Origin: Ochotona curzoniae
Taxonomy: Eukaryota; Chordata; Mammalia; Lagomorpha; Ochotonidae
Reading direction: 5' to 3'
Length of the DNA: 64,000 nucleotides
Assembly: GCF_017591425.1 (NCBI RefSeq)
Contig: NW_024466307.1
Span: 6,091,001-6,155,000, forward strand
The position numbers and the translations under genes were made by a program. This document shows positions 1-12,904 of the stretch, piece after piece. The notes under the pieces are model-generated. The model had not been told where the DNA came from. It was given only the letters and a program-made list of their open reading frames with translations, and made no database searches. Position 1 is the stretch's first letter. Every line of letters starts with the position of its first letter.

Positions 1-1390
1 GATGCGTGCAGTGAAACATTTTCTTATGTAGAGACTCCCGGAAATGACCCTCGCCTCCTCCAGCAGCCCACGAGGTGGCGGCTTCCTTGAGCTCACCTCC
101 CCCGCGGCCCAGGAGTTCCTGGTAAATTTGGAGCAGAACAACACCTCAGATTCAGAATCTAAACCGGAAAATGAACCGTGCGGCGCCCCAAGTAAGGACG
201 ATTCATCTTCCTATCCGCCTCCCCTCCCGTGACCTCCTCAGCTCCGGGAAGTGGCACTAGTCGCTGCTGGCACCGAAGAAGGTGCACGGAGCGGAACCGC
301 CACCTGTCGAGGGCGCACACCCGCCCCTGAGGTCAGGAAGGAACGCGCCCAGGTCCGAGGCGTCTCCAAGCCCCAGTCCCATCTCAGACCCCTGGCAGTT
401 GGGAGACGCCCGCTCTGCTCACTGGGCTGACCCTTCCACTCCAGCACCAGAGACAAAACGAGTGGTTGTTTTTGTTGTTTTGTTTTCCTGTGCGAGCTGA
501 GATTTATCCAAGGCATCCCTGAGCTCACCAGGCCCTGAGGACCCCATCGCAGGCCCCAAGGGCCACTTTGATGCTTACTGGTAGCGTTCACCGCAGCCTT
601 CCTAGGGCCAAGACTGAGGGCAGCTCCACCCTTGCCCTGGAGAGCGAAAGTCGCGAGTGGCCAGCGTGTGAAAGGGCACTCTCTGTAACGGGTTCAAGTT
701 CAGGGTTTTGCCCCCAGGCTGATTCAGAAGAGACCGAGTTTGAGTAGCTGGCCCCCTGGAGTTCCCAGGAGCCCAACCTGCAACTTCCCGCTCTCCAGCC
801 CTGCCTTTCAGTCTGGAACACGTAACCCCTGATCCCGGCGTCTTCCCATTGGGAATAGGATCGGCTATCTTTCTTAGTTTCTCTGGGGGGTTTTACAAGA
901 AAGCAAAAAAAGATCTGGAGTCTGCACTACTTGGCGCCGAGTCTCTTGGGGGACTGTGGCAAAGGCTCGGGGCTCCCAAGAACTGGCGAGGTGGTACCGC
1001 CGGTGTAGCCGCGCCTGGTGGTGCTGGCTATCTCTCCTGGCTGCCAGCTATAACTATTTCTTTCCTCTCTCTGGTCTAGAGCTACGGATGGTACGTGTGC
1101 AGCGATTTCGATCATCAATTTGGACTGTTTGAACTATTTTCTATGTAATAAAACTGAAAAGGCTGTGCGCTTGTCTTTCGCCCCAGTTCTCACTCCCTCC
1201 TCCCCAATTAGTAGAAACGGGAAGCCTAGATGGACGGTCTGGAGGAGGGGCAGAGGTCTGGCAGAGAACTTGACAAGCCTCTGTGTCCTTTCCTCTAAGT
1301 GACCCCGTGAGGGGGCCGGCTGATTCCCAGTGACATTTGAGTGTAGTGCTGGAGACCTGAGATTCCTTGTCTGAAACTTCTGAATAAGGG

Positions 1391-1450
<60 letters not shown>

Positions 1451-1965
1451 GCGGCGTACCAAGTATCCCCTCTCAGATCCGGACAAAATCCCTGGAAGCC
1501 GCCTATGAATCGTCCACGGAGTTTCTCATCCCAGCTAGAACAGCTGCCACTGCACACACTTCCAACCCGGCCCCCTGTCCTCTGCGCTTTCCAGCCGGTC
1601 TCTGGAGTTGGCTCTCGCAGGGAATACCTACGGAGAGGAACGGGCTACTGTGGTTCCAAGACGCCCAGGATATGCGCCTTGGGCTGGATCGAGCGCTGGG
1701 CTCCGGGCGCGGATTCCTAGAGCAGACTCAGGCTGGCGGGCCGAGGGCTCCTCGTTCTCCTGGGGCACCTGGGTGGGGTGGAGACGGGGCGCACGTCCGC
1801 AGGCCGGCGGCGAGAGGCCCCGGAGCGCCGCGCCTCCGCCTCGGTGAACGCCGGAGAGCGCGATTTTCCCACCTGCCTTAGATGCATCTTAAAGAGCTTG
1901 ATCCTGATTAAGGCGATGCCCACCCCTTCACGGCCCCGCGGGTACCTTGCCCCCTCCACTCTCTA
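1..1965. promoter_or_regulatory. GC/CpG-rich block, possible promoter region
   Basis: CpG dinucleotides are frequent at about 1-860 and 1600-1960 (for example gtgcggcgcc, cacggagcgg, gcgcggattcc), in strong contrast to the flanking A/T-rich DNA that begins at about 1970. The block is split by a 56-bp (GT)n tract. It lies about 22 kb beyond the MEF2C stop codon. In mammals the MIR9-2 host lncRNA (LINC00461) lies on this side of MEF2C on the same strand, so its promoter is a plausible identity, but nothing in the sequence proves it. An aataaa followed by GT-rich sequence occurs on the plus strand at about 1147. Confidence 0.4.
1393..1448. repeat. (GT)28 microsatellite
   Basis: Uninterrupted GT dinucleotides inside the GC-rich block. 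Confidence 0.97.
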
Positions 1966-4385
1966 AGTAGCCTTGTAGATACTTTTTGTATTCTAGTTTT
2001 TTTTTCCTCCCAATCACAATTCTGGACAAGATAGAATTTACGTGTGTATATTTTTATATTGATGCGAAAATATTTTTTTAGCTTGACTTTGTTTCTATTG
2101 ATTTAAAGAAACATCTGAAACATGTCTGGCTTACAAGCTAAGTAGTGTTGCCATCGATTTAATAATTTTAAAGCACTAGACATTGAGTTAAATTCTATGT
2201 ATTTGTTTCTGAACGACAATTCGTAAGATAGCTTTTCCCCTCTTCATTTCCTTTCTCCCTTGTCTGGTTCCCTCCTTTCTTTCCAACTTGAAAACCGAAG
2301 TTCAGGGACACTAAATGACTTTCACTAAGGTGCAGGGCTGGTAACGGGCAGAGGTGCAGTCTGTGCACAGATCGGGGACACCCGAGTGGAAGCTGTTAGC
2401 TGAAAACAGGCAGGCTTGCAGGCGGGGCCAGGCTCCTGCAGGGCTCCCCACCTGTGGTCCTGGGTCCCATCCTAAGTTGAAAGGGAAAGCCCAGGAGCTG
2501 ACTTCCCAGGCAGGGTGCTGCAAACAGCCCTGCATCCCCATGCCACCTAATGCTTCTCCCGGAACCCCTGTGTGACGTTAATTCTGCAAGTGTCTTTCTG
2601 TTCTCAGGCAAACCATCACACCTCGGTGAGAAACCCTAACCAACCTCTTACCAACTTTCCTTGGCAGCTTGTTTTGAACCCGAGGTCAGCACTGTGGTGT
2701 GAGTGAATGACAAATACAGTAAATACAGTCATAAAGAAGTTAGTCTTTCCGCAGCTTTTGGTAACAGACCAACCGTGTCAATACGCAAAGAAAAGTAAGT
2801 TACAGTTTGGGCGGATTGCAAATTTTTTTTTAAAAAGTGTTTTAATTGTGTTATATGGGTTGGAAAAATCCTTTATTTATATGACTTGTGATGGTAAAAT
2901 AAAATTTAAAACACTTAAATAGGTGTGTCAGAATGGACAAACTAATCTCGGGGGATTGTCTTTTTGCTGCACTTCCTGCAGTGGCGTGCTGGACTCCTGT
3001 TCACCTTATCTTTGCCCCTTTCCCCACCTCTGTTCTTCCTTTTGGTCTTTCTCTACCATCCATTTTACCTTGGGAATCCCTTTGCAAGACGCGTAAGAAA
3101 ATGAATCTCATCTGTTTATTACTATTTTTTCCAAATGCCAGTAAGAAAAACAATGCAAGAGCAATGCCAACGTGGTCCAGTTCTAATGTCTGTGGACAGT
3201 CAGCACGGCCTGGGCTGTCCCCCACCTGGTCTCCTGCGACAGCTACTTCTTATACACAAATGAGATGTACTATCAGGCTAGCATCCAATTAAAACAGATG
3301 ACGCCGTAAGATGAAAGATGAACATTTTAAAACTACCACTGTGATGCATCTAACACTGCCGTCACTATTAAAACCAAAAAAAGGCCCCAAATCGGCTAAG
3401 ACACAATCCCAGCACACATATTCATGCAAAGAAAATATGAACTATCGTAGCCCTGCAGGAAGAAACCCTCATGTGCTTTGTAGTTCCACATGGGGAAACA
3501 TTTATCCTTTCCTGTAAAACATACCCCAATTGCTATTGAGGATGGCCAAAATTTTGAACATAAAAAAAAATTTACCATAATTACAGAGCTTCCTTTATTT
3601 TTCTTTTTGAACAAACCTTGACCTCTGTCTTTCCAAATCCTACTCTTTGCCTGCAAAAGTGATAACTGAACACTGGAAGAAATGAACCCGCAGTACTACA
3701 GCGATGGCCGCAAAGGTGCTGCCAACCAAACCTTAGGCCCCAGTTCTTCCCAGCTTCCTAGCTGGGATGTGAATGTGGAAGGAAAACTCTTGCTTTTGTT
3801 GTCTGCCTGTGAGGGGTGGCCAAATAAAGACATGGCAAAGACGCTCCTTCAACATGGACCTCTCTAACACGCCCGAGGACTCAGCATCATTATGCAGAAG
3901 GCTTGTTAGGGAAAGGATGTTAAAGGAATCTTAAACTGCTAGACAAAAAGTAGTCAAGACAGAATTAGAATTGATAAGACTGGGGAGGCCATTTCTGGCT
4001 CTTAGAAGTTAATTTTAAAAGAACACGCAAGGGCCGTGTAATCCTTGGGCTCCTGTTATGTCAACAAACTCCCCTTCTTTCTGTCCCCAGAGCACCTGCA
4101 TTATGGCCTTTACAACTGCTGACGGCCAACACCGTACCCACTTCCTGACACTCATCACCCTCAGACTGGCTTGGCTGTTATCTTTCTCACTGTTTTCTCA
4201 GCCACACCAGCTCAGCTGCCTCATCAGGCATTCTCTTTCATGTTCATATTTTATCAAGAAATCCTCTACCAATCTGGGAAATGTTTCTTTGTATATTTGC
4301 TTACATGTTTTTTGTCTGCAGCTCTCTCTTAGAATAAAAATTTTAAAATCCAGGATTGTGCTTCTCTCTTCCCTCCCCTCCCGCC
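1966..4385. other. Intergenic, no gene seen
   Basis: A/T-rich unique sequence. A MIR-like fragment lies at about 2290-2360; otherwise nothing recognised. ORFs here are short and unrelated to known proteins. Confidence 0.6.
2290..2360 (+). mobile_element. MIR fragment (ancient mammalian SINE)
   Basis: aagttcagggacactaaatg then actttcactaaggtgcaggg and ggtaacgggcagaggtg follow the MIR pattern 'gaggctcagagaggttaagtgacttgcccaaggtcacacagctagtaagtggcagagc' with heavy divergence. Confidence 0.45.
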
Positions 4386-4389
4386 CCTG

Positions 4390-4885
4390 AAAGTTTTTAT
4401 TTTTATTTACTTGAAAGGCAAGAGGTAGAGTTATTAAGAGATTTTTTTCATCCATGGGATCACTCCCCAAGAGGCTGGAATGACTGGGTCTGGGGCAGGC
4501 CATAACTGGGAGTCTGGAACTCCATCCAGGTCCCCTATGAGTCAGTGTCAGGGTTCCAAATGCTTGATCCATCATCTGCTGACTTCCTGGGCATATTAGC
4601 AGGCAGCTGGATTATAACAGAGTTGCTGGGGCTTAAACATGCACTCCATGATGGAATGCATGCATCACAGGTTCACTCTTCAAACACCAGTAGTGGTAGG
4701 GCCAGAAAACAGATTCCAAGTTCCCTGTATCGGTAGCATCGTCATGTCCACTCCCCCCGGTCTGCTTTGGCAGGGAGCTGTGATCAGAAGGCAGAGCTGG
4801 CAATCAAATCCAGGTACTCCGGTAAGGGCAATGGGTATTTTAACCAGCATCTTCAATGCTAGACTAAACACTTGTCCCACCAAGA
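4390..4885 (-). mobile_element. Lagomorph C-SINE, reverse, old (possibly two pieces)
   Basis: It starts with the reversed tail tttttatttttatttacttgaaaggc and continues through gaactccatccaggtcccc and gcagggagctgtgatcagaa to caatgctagac. It is longer than one element, so it may be two overlapping insertions. Confidence 0.6.
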
Positions 4886-5144
4886 TACTTTTTAAAATCA
4901 GAACTGCAAACAGTGTGGAGAAAGGCAGAATGGTATTTAGAAACTAGTGCAGAGGAATATCTAGGCAGAAAGACCATTTGGTAGGCACACGTCTCTCAGA
5001 AATAAAAATTCATGTTACAGATACACCCAACAATAATGTCAAGACTACATGCATCTGTAAAAGCTTGCATTGTTTTATGGTCGTTAACTCAGCAAAAACC
5101 CCTGGATTGGCCACTCCGTTGTTGCTGCTATGGAGTAGGCCTGG

Positions 5145-5456
5145 GAACACAGCAAAGTGGGCCATGGCTTAGGATACCAGCCTCCCTTTTGGAGTGTCTG
5201 TTCAGATTCCACCTACTCTGTTTCCAACCCAGCTGCCTGCTAATGCACCCTCGGAGGCAGCAGAGGACGGCTCAACTGCTTGGCCCTGTGCAACTCATGG
5301 GTGAGATCCAGATGGAACTCTGGGCTCCTGACTTTAGCCTGGCCTGTCTGGCAGTAGGCGGCATTTGGGAGTGAACAGTTGATAAGTTGATAAGAGAACT
5401 CTCTTCCTCTTTGCTGTTGCACCTTTTGAGTAGATGCCAAAATAAATAAGCACTTT
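5145..5456 (+). mobile_element. Lagomorph C-SINE, forward, diverged
   Basis: Contains cagctgcctgctaatgcacc, ggcagcagaggacggctcaa, catttgggagtgaaca and an aaaataaataag tail. Confidence 0.7.
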
Positions 5457-6999
5457 TCTTTCATGAAAAAGGGAAGACACAGGGACTATTGACGTATCTT
5501 CACAGCTTAGAACAGCATGGCTGTAGACACCATGCCTTTAGGTAAAACGGTCAAGCAAATGAGCTGTCCTGCATTAGTCGTTTCTGCCCTTGCCTTCAAT
5601 GTCCTGCTCCTTTCGCATGTCCTTACAAAGTGGCTCTCACAAACTCTACAACTACTTGCAAAAAACTACAGGCAGTTCTTCTTCTTCTTTTTCCTGGAGT
5701 ATCACAGATTTTATTTACTTTGGCCATGTTTTAGCCATGCTCACATTTTCATACATTAGAAAGCAAAGGGAAGACTATGGATTTTGCAAGCCAGAGGGGG
5801 GAAGGTACAACTAGTTTTAAAACTACTGTTCTTGGAATCACACCACCTAGAAAACTGCTTAATTTATTTCCTCACAAACCTAAAGAACTTAGGATTGAGC
5901 AATCAATGGAATCTTCCCGCAAGGTTTACTGGTGAACCTCCACGGAAACTTCTAAAATCCCATCAAGGTTTATTGCATGCACTCGACATTTGGAGAAGGA
6001 CTCTGGAAATGTGTTTTTTTTCCTTTCTTCTTTCCCGTTTCCTTCCTTCTTTTTATCTTTTCCTCCTCCGGATCTTCCTCTCTCCCTTGTCTTCCCTTTT
6101 ATTCATTCCCATTTTTATTGCAGAGATATAACAACATTTCCTAACCAAGGAGAGAGAGGGCAGTGAGTGAGTTTCGGGGTGTGGCCAGCAGGATCAGGCC
6201 AGAGCAGTACTGAAGGCATGGCTCACAGGGTGATACTGTGTCCCCAGGGACAGCTCCTCACGGGGGTCTGCTCAGCCGCTGCTCCCTGCTCTTGGCCTGA
6301 GGGAGGATCTGCTTAGTGTGACAACATCAGGATCTGTGCTCTGCTAGGTACTTTGAATTATTCATTAGTCAAGAGTAAATTACCATTGAGAGGCAGGTGA
6401 CACACATGTTTTCTGGAACAATTATTATCACTAATCATCATTTTCCACAGTTGTTCGTGTGCTCTCATTATTAGCCCTTGATTTCTATGTAAATTCTTCT
6501 TATAAAACTGCCACACAAGGCAAGTGTTTTTTTTTCCTGGCACTCTTCACCTCTTGCCAGGTTTCTTGGCATCCCCACTTTCCTCAACTGGCATCGTGTG
6601 GCCTGGGTTTCAGACTCAGCCGACTGTTGACACGGCCACATCAAACACTCTAACACTGAGCATATTGCGCTGCAAGCAGAGGCTACCTTCTCCACCTTTT
6701 ACCATATTGCACTTGTAGTTTTGTGCAGCAATTGTCCAAACATTGATTCTCACATTTTCCCCTTTTTGATTTTCATTGGGCACCGTATTTGACACTTTAA
6801 CTACTTTTGTCAGTTGTCCATGCCTTGTCAGAAAGACTGAAAGTGACACAGACTTTGCCTAAACAGTTGCCTTGAACTACAGAGTTCCCCTTTGAACCCT
6901 GTGGAACTCCGTGGCTATTCCCCTTGTGCGCATTCCAGGAAACAGTTTCCTCAAGAGAAGCATCACTCTGCAACGTTTATAGATACCTGAAGTCCATTT
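5457..6999. other. Intergenic, nothing recognised
   Basis: T-rich and A/T-rich sequence with a CT-rich run near 6020-6090. No gene or clear repeat family seen. Confidence 0.5.
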
Positions 7000-7235
7000 T
7001 CATTAATTTGAAAGGAAAACACACACACGGAGATCTTTCACCTGCTGGTTCACTTCACAAATGGCCAGGCCAAAGGCAGGGGAGTTGGAACTCTAGCTGG
7101 GTCTCTCACATAGCAGCTGGTAGGGGCCCAAGCACTCAGGCAGAACTCAGGTCTGTGCTTTGGAGTGCGTGGGCAGTGCCACTCTGCTGTGCCACAGGAC
7201 TGGCTCTGAGAGAGTTCCTGAGGTGCCCCACTTCA
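7000..7235 (-). mobile_element. Lagomorph C-SINE, reverse
   Basis: gatctttcacctgctggttc then acttcacaaatggccaggcc and aggggcccaagcactcaggc are the reversed SINE body. Confidence 0.7.
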
Positions 7236-8319
7236 CTCCCCCTCCTGGTGCAGGCCAAGTGGAGACTGGCATTCAAGTTTACTGGCATGACAGAACCCCA
7301 TACTGACCTGCCCTGATAATTACTATTACTGGCTCTAGAAGGAGACTTACTGTATCATGTAGAGGGGAACAGAAACCCAAGAAAGAGCCTAAACATTTAC
7401 TCCACAATGTAAACATTAAAGGGGTACGGGCTCTAACTATCACAGCCCCAGTCCTAGTTCTCTCAGTTATCAACAAGTTGACCAGGTAACATTTTCCTTT
7501 ACGTTGTTTTTTTTTGATGATGTTCACATAGTTGATTAAGGTGGGAAGGGGTGAAGATGATGGGAAAGTGGGTGAGACCACTGTTTCTGAATTTTCTTAT
7601 TCTTCTTCCTGTATCAGGGGGAAGGGGAGAGATAAGGGAAGAAGCCACACCCAGTCTTCCAACCACATCATGCACAGGGGGTACAGTTGGTTTGTGACGT
7701 CTGACTCTCCTCCTAACCGGTTTCACATGCTGGCCTGCTCCGCCCCATCCCAGTTCTCTTGTTCATCAGTGGGAGGAGTGGCCTGGCTAGGGAACCCTCC
7801 TACCCCAGGCCTCCTAATGGGCTTACAACCCTACACTTCCCACCTCCTGGTCTTATGTGTGCTGGTGGGTGCTGTGGCCAGTGTGGCATGGCCTGCCATA
7901 TCTCGGCATTTGCTGGTGAGTGCTACAGCCTAGCCTAGCCCAGCCATCCTCCAGTCCCAGACCTAAGGTGAACTAGCTGGTCTTGTGGCCTGACCTAACC
8001 TGTCCTGTACCCCGTTCTGGTTCTCAGATCTCCAGTGGGTGTTGAGAACTGGTCAAGCTTGGCCAACTCCTAGATCTGACCCACATGTATGCTGGTGAGT
8101 ATTATAGCCTGACCTGGTCTGGGCTGCTCCCAGTCTTGGTTCTTACATTCCCCTGGGGGGACTGTTTTTAACAGAGGAGTTCCCCAATCTCCTCTATCAT
8201 GTCTCCTCCCAGTGGCAGATCTCATGCACACTGGTGGATTCTTGGCCCAGACTGACTTAGTCTACCTCCTGTCCTGGAGGGAACAGTGGCCTTGTTCAAC
8301 CGGCCCATACCCATTTTTT

Positions 8320-8790
8320 CCCCCTTTATTTTATTTTTACTTTTATGTTGCAATTCCATAGGCTCTGGAATTCTCTTCCACCCTCCCCAGGCACCCCCTC
8401 CAGCATGTTTCCCCTATATCATTATAATAGTATAGTACTCCTGACATTGCTGGTAGAGACAAGCATCCTATTGTTAAGCTATATCCAACAGTTTCATTGA
8501 GAGTCCATCTTTGGTTTGGAAGTAGAGATGCCTACTGCATTATATCTTCACAACTGAATATGTTAGTCCTTATTGCATAGTTACTATATATTCCCTTAAA
8601 CGAGAAGCCATAAAATAAAATCAACAAGAGGAATAAAGATTAAACAATAGATTTATAGCACTATGGAATTAAGTAAAATGCTACTGAATAACCAACGTGT
8701 CAATGAAGAAATGAAAAAGAAAACACAAAAGCCTCTTGGGTAGAATGATGCTATTGCCATACCCATTCTTGTTCATACTGTAGGGTCTTA
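8320..8790. mobile_element. LINE-like segment inside the repeat block
   Basis: ttccataggctctggaattc and the following C-rich part resemble 15290-15370. actgaataaccaacgtgtca then atgaagaaatgaaaaagaa resembles a piece of L1 ORF2. It is broken and non-coding. Confidence 0.4.
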
Positions 8791-9747
8791 CAGCCCAGAC
8801 ACACCTGGTTCATGCCCAGACAGAGCTTTCATGTTGCTCAGCAGGTACCGAGACCTAACCCGACCCATGCTATACCCTTCTTGGCTCTCATGAACACCAG
8901 TGGGTGCTGGAATCTAGACCATTGTGGTATACCCTAGACCCACTCTGCACCCATGCCTACAGACACTGAAGTCATGTCCATCCTAAACTCTCAGCCCTAT
9001 TCTGGTTCTTGTGCTCACCAGTGGGAAGCAAAACCCAGCATCTCTTTAGTCTCCCAGCAAGGCTTATTCTCAGCCACAGCTATTGTGTGTGACACTGGTT
9101 GCTCTGACCCAGCTTGGCCTACCCTATTTCCCATCTTGCCCTTTGCCATTAGATGCTGCAATCTAACTTGTCCTTGCCTGCCCCCAGTCCCAATTCTCAC
9201 TGGTGGGTGCTGCAGCCTAGCCATGCCTGGTCTGCTCCTATCCCTGGCTTACACCTGCATGTGATGGCATAGCCTGCACATCCCGGTCCAGTCTAGAAGC
9301 TGCACATGCCAGTGCACTAAAGCTGGCCCAGCCCTGCCAGGCCCACCCAACTCCAGTATCAAGCCACACACTTGCCAACTGGTACAGCTGCCTTGTGTGG
9401 CCTGAACAACACTCAAGCCTGAGTCTCATGATCACCAGCAGGAGCAATAGCCCATCAAGGATGTTTCCCAAGTTCCCCCACCAGGCCCATTCTCAGACCT
9501 AGATCTCATATGTATTGGCAGGTGCTAAGCCCTTAACTGGCATAGTTTGCCCCCTTCGTCATGGCCTTTGTAAGAGCCGGTGGATGTTGTGGCTCAGCCC
9601 ACCCCACCTCCTCTTATTGGGTGCTCCTGTGGGTGCTGTAGCCTGGACATGCCTGGTTTATTTTCAAACCAAGAATCCATGTATGTCTGAGGGTTCCATG
9701 GTCATGCCTAGCTCAGCCCCTCACTACCCCAGCTCTTTTTTTTTTTC

Positions 9748-10070
9748 CTTAAAGATTTTATTGTATTTTTTTTTAATTGGAAAGGCAAATATACAGAAAA
9801 AAGGAGGTACACAGAGAGAAAGATCTTCCATCTGCCGGTTCACTTCAATGGTCAGAGCAACAGCCAGAGCTGAGCTGTTCCAAAGCCAGGAGCCAGTAGC
9901 TTCTTCCGGGTCTCCCACATGGATGCAAGGTCCTAAGGCCACCATCCTCAACTGCTTTCCCAAGCTGCAGGCAGGGAGCTGGAAGGGAAATGGAGCAGCC
10001 AGGATTAGAACCGGTGCCCATATGGTATCCCAGTGCATGCAAGGCGAAGGCTAGGCTGCTGTGCTGGGCC
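9748..10070 (-). mobile_element. Lagomorph C-SINE, reverse
   Basis: Runs from the reversed tail aaagattttattg...aattggaaaggcaaatata through ccagagctgagctgttccaa, gggtctcccacatggatgca and gcccatatggtatccc to gtgctgggccc. Near full length. Confidence 0.9.
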
Positions 10071-10717
10071 CTATCCCCAGTTTTTAAGAAAACCAGAAAA
10101 AACTGAAGCTCCATAGGAGTGGACCCAAATATCTCCCCATAGAATTTGCCCCTGACCTGGTTCTCTAGTGTGCTGGTTAGAGTCAGCACAGCCTTTCATG
10201 ACCCTTCCCCTATTCTGACTCTCACTGGTGGGTGCTGTATTCTAGCCCTGCCAGGTGGGCCCCCGCCCCTGGCTTTTGTGTGCACTGGTGGGTGGTGACC
10301 AGCTGTGATCCCTGCTAACTAGGCCAATTTAGATCTCCCATGCAGGCTGGTACACCAGTCTGATCTTTGAAAGTCATTCAGCTTCCCCGCTTCAAACTGC
10401 TTGGTCTTTGCCCCCCTTGTTTATCTTCAAGTACAGTGACCTTGTCAATGGGAATTCTTCAAAAGTCATTCCTCAGCTGAAACATACTCCCTTAGCAGCC
10501 CTGCTTCCCCTCCTTCCCCTTGCCCCTTTCCTTGATCAATTTACAGTTCCTGTGCCGGGAGTTCTTGGGTTTCCCAGCTGCATCCACCAGCACACTGCAT
10601 TAGCCAGCATGCTAACCCTGACATCCTCCCCACTCTGGGATCAAGCATGTGGGGGAATCCCCAGGCTCTCCACCTGCCTGGGGGTGAGCCCCCGGGTTCC
10701 CACATATTTCTGTTGGT

Positions 10718-10848
10718 CTCATACCCAGGTCACAAGCAGGGATCTGGATGGAAAGTGGGGCTGCTGGGATTAGAGCCAGTGCCCATATGGGATTCTGGCA
10801 TGTGCAAGGCGAGGAGTTTAGATGCTAGGCTACCGCGCTGATCCCTGA
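10718..10848 (-). mobile_element. Lagomorph C-SINE, reverse, 5' part only
   Basis: cacaagcagggatctggatg, gcccatatgggattctggca and aggctaccgcgctgatccc are the 5' half of the element. Confidence 0.8.
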
Positions 10849-10872
10849 AACCAGTTTTTTTTTGTTTGTTTG

Positions 10873-11190
10873 TTTAAAGATTTGTTTTTATTGGAAAGAT
10901 AGATTTATGGAAAGAAGAAGAGACAGACAGCAAAATGTTCCACTTCTTGGAGTGGCTGCAATGGCTGGAGCTAAGCTAATCTGAAGTTAGGAGCCAGAAG
11001 TTTCTTTTAGGTCTCCCCTGCAGGTCCACAGGATCCCAAAATCTTGGACTGTACTCTACTGCTTTCTCAAGCCATAAGCAAGGAAATAGATGGGAATCAG
11101 AACATCCAGGACATGAACTGGCACTCACAGGGATCTCTGTGCTTGAAGAGGGAGGATTTAGCCAGTGAAGGCATTGTGCTGGATCCTTGA
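10873..11190 (-). mobile_element. Lagomorph C-SINE, reverse
   Basis: tttaaagatttgtttttattggaaag opens the element. ggctggagctaagctaatct and tcaagccataagcaaggaaa are body motifs, ending at gtgctggatcc. Confidence 0.8.
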
Positions 11191-11339
11191 AAACAGTTCT
11201 ATGGCAGCAAATTATACAGGCATGTCTTCAAATGGCCTCCTACATTAAAAGGATGCGGTGTAAGTTTTGCAGTTTATCTCAGGCTTGTTATAATATGCTC
11301 TTGTCTACCACATTTTCATTTGCTTTTTTGTTTGTTAAA

Positions 11340-11615
11340 AAGAGTAGACTTTCAAATATTGAAAGGAAGAGTGGCTAGAAAGAGATTGAGAGAGAGGTTT
11401 TCCATCTGAGGGTTTATTCCCCAAATGCTCCCGACATCCAGGTCAAAGCCAAGAGCCAGATATGCCATGTGTGTAGAATTGAAGCACTTCCTTGGTCTTT
11501 ATCCTTGGCCTCCCAGAATGTGCATTAGCAGGGGGCTAAATTAGAAATAGCATAGCCAGGATTTGAGCTGGCACTCTGCTGCGGGATGCGGAGGTCCCAT
11601 GTGCTAGCTCAGTGG
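11340..11615 (-). mobile_element. Lagomorph C-SINE, reverse, old
   Basis: gagagaggttttccatctga, atgctcccgacatccaggtc and gccaggatttgagctggcac match a diverged reversed element. Confidence 0.65.
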
Positions 11616-11880
11616 ATGAAGTAAAACCCTCGCCTTTTGCCTGCCACGTTTCAGTGCAGTAAGGCTCATTCTGGCTCGTTGTTGAGTCTTGCTATTTTGG
11701 TCAGGAAGTGTTACTGTGGTAGCTGTCATGATGGTATCTATACATATAACATGAAAGATTTTCTTAAACAAGTAAGAGCAGCAGCTACAAGGTTATTAAT
11801 CCTGAGACTGTGAGACTGTAAAAGGAGGGTTCTAATGTCAAGACCTGTCCAAACAGTTACCCATGTCACCACACACCTGC

Positions 11881-11896
11881 ACACACACGCACACAC

Positions 11897-11937
<41 letters not shown>
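11881..11937. repeat. (CA)n microsatellite
   Basis: CA dinucleotides with two GC interruptions. Confidence 0.95.
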
Positions 11938-11939
<2 letters not shown>

Positions 11940-12904
11940 GTTTGAAACCCAGGCAGGAAAAACACAGGCTTGCATTGCACACACTATCACAGAGCTTCCA
12001 GAAGTACAAAGACTAGGACTCAATATGACATCGCCGTGGCGTGGTGTCATACTGGCCAACCTGCCCCTCCTTCTAGTGACATTTCTGAAGAAGAAAAGGA
12101 GTGCGGAAGGAGGGCAATGCACTAAGACTGTGCCCCAAGGGGTCCAGACTGTGCATCGGGTTAAAGCAACGGCTCTGCTTTCGCTGGGAAATCAGTCTTT
12201 GCAGGCAAGACAAACATAACACAAAAAAGGTGACATTTCAGGAAAGCAGCCTGTCTCAGATTCTTCAAATCACCATCACCTTGTACAATTCAAGGCTAAG
12301 AAACTTGAATAAACTGGAAGGAACTGATCAGAAGAGCTGTATAAATCTGAGAGACAAAACAACAGAAACACACAGAAGTCAATGACACACAGTAGGTAAG
12401 TTTTCTTTGGTCCAATATCTTTGTTTTTGGAAAAAATGTTACACATGTTTTTGAAGGGTTTGGTACACCCAAAGGCTTTGCTTTTGTAGCTGGCTCCTTT
12501 CTCACTTGGCATTGTTTGTGCAACTTTTATTTATTTGTCTTCCATTTTTAAGAATGTTTAATGGAATGTATCGTATTTTAGATTCTCAGGGCCAAAGCAA
12601 ATGCATGGAACTCACCACAACACAGTTCTCAGGAATTCTCAAGTTCCTGTGATGTTAACACAGAAAAGATCCTGTGTTAGCAGGTGCAGTTCTAAGAATA
12701 CAATACCTCCCATCTTCCTTCCTTCCTTAATTTATGAGGTGACATTTTAAAACTAATATTACAATCAAAGTCTTAATGCTCCACTAAAGAAGAGCTCAAC
12801 AAACAAAAAGCAAAAAGCCAATGGCTGCACAGGAGTACAGTCAAGGGCTATATGCAACGATCAAGTTAAAAGATGTCCATTTCACTCATGTACAGTAAAT
12901 GTGT

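Larger units (their letters stand above)
7740..10400. repeat. Degenerate block of repeated 'actggtgggtgctgtagcct' motifs
   Basis: Variants of ctggtgggtgctgtagcc followed by tagcctggcctg and ccagtcctggttctcac recur at irregular spacing (about 50-180 bases), for example near 7861, 7910, 8090, 8882, 9200, 9575, 9625, 10208 and 10277. The block is interrupted by an L1-like segment at about 8320-8760 and by a SINE at 9748-10070. I cannot name the family; a lagomorph LINE-associated untranslated region is one possibility. Confidence 0.6.

Noticed and set aside
44..232. 62-codon open frame in the GC-rich block at the left edge
   Set aside because: Open frames are common in GC-rich DNA; no homology recognised. 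Could be an exon of a transcript extending left, but this cannot be supported.
1147..1165. aataaaa followed by GT-rich sequence on the plus strand as a gene end
   Set aside because: No exon or ORF leads into it; a hexamer alone is weak evidence.
1393..1881. Open frames starting in the (GT)n tract
   Set aside because: Dinucleotide repeats lack stops in some frames; artefact.
9515..10054. 179-codon open frame on the plus strand
   Set aside because: It reads through the degenerate repeat block and a reversed SINE; not a protein gene.
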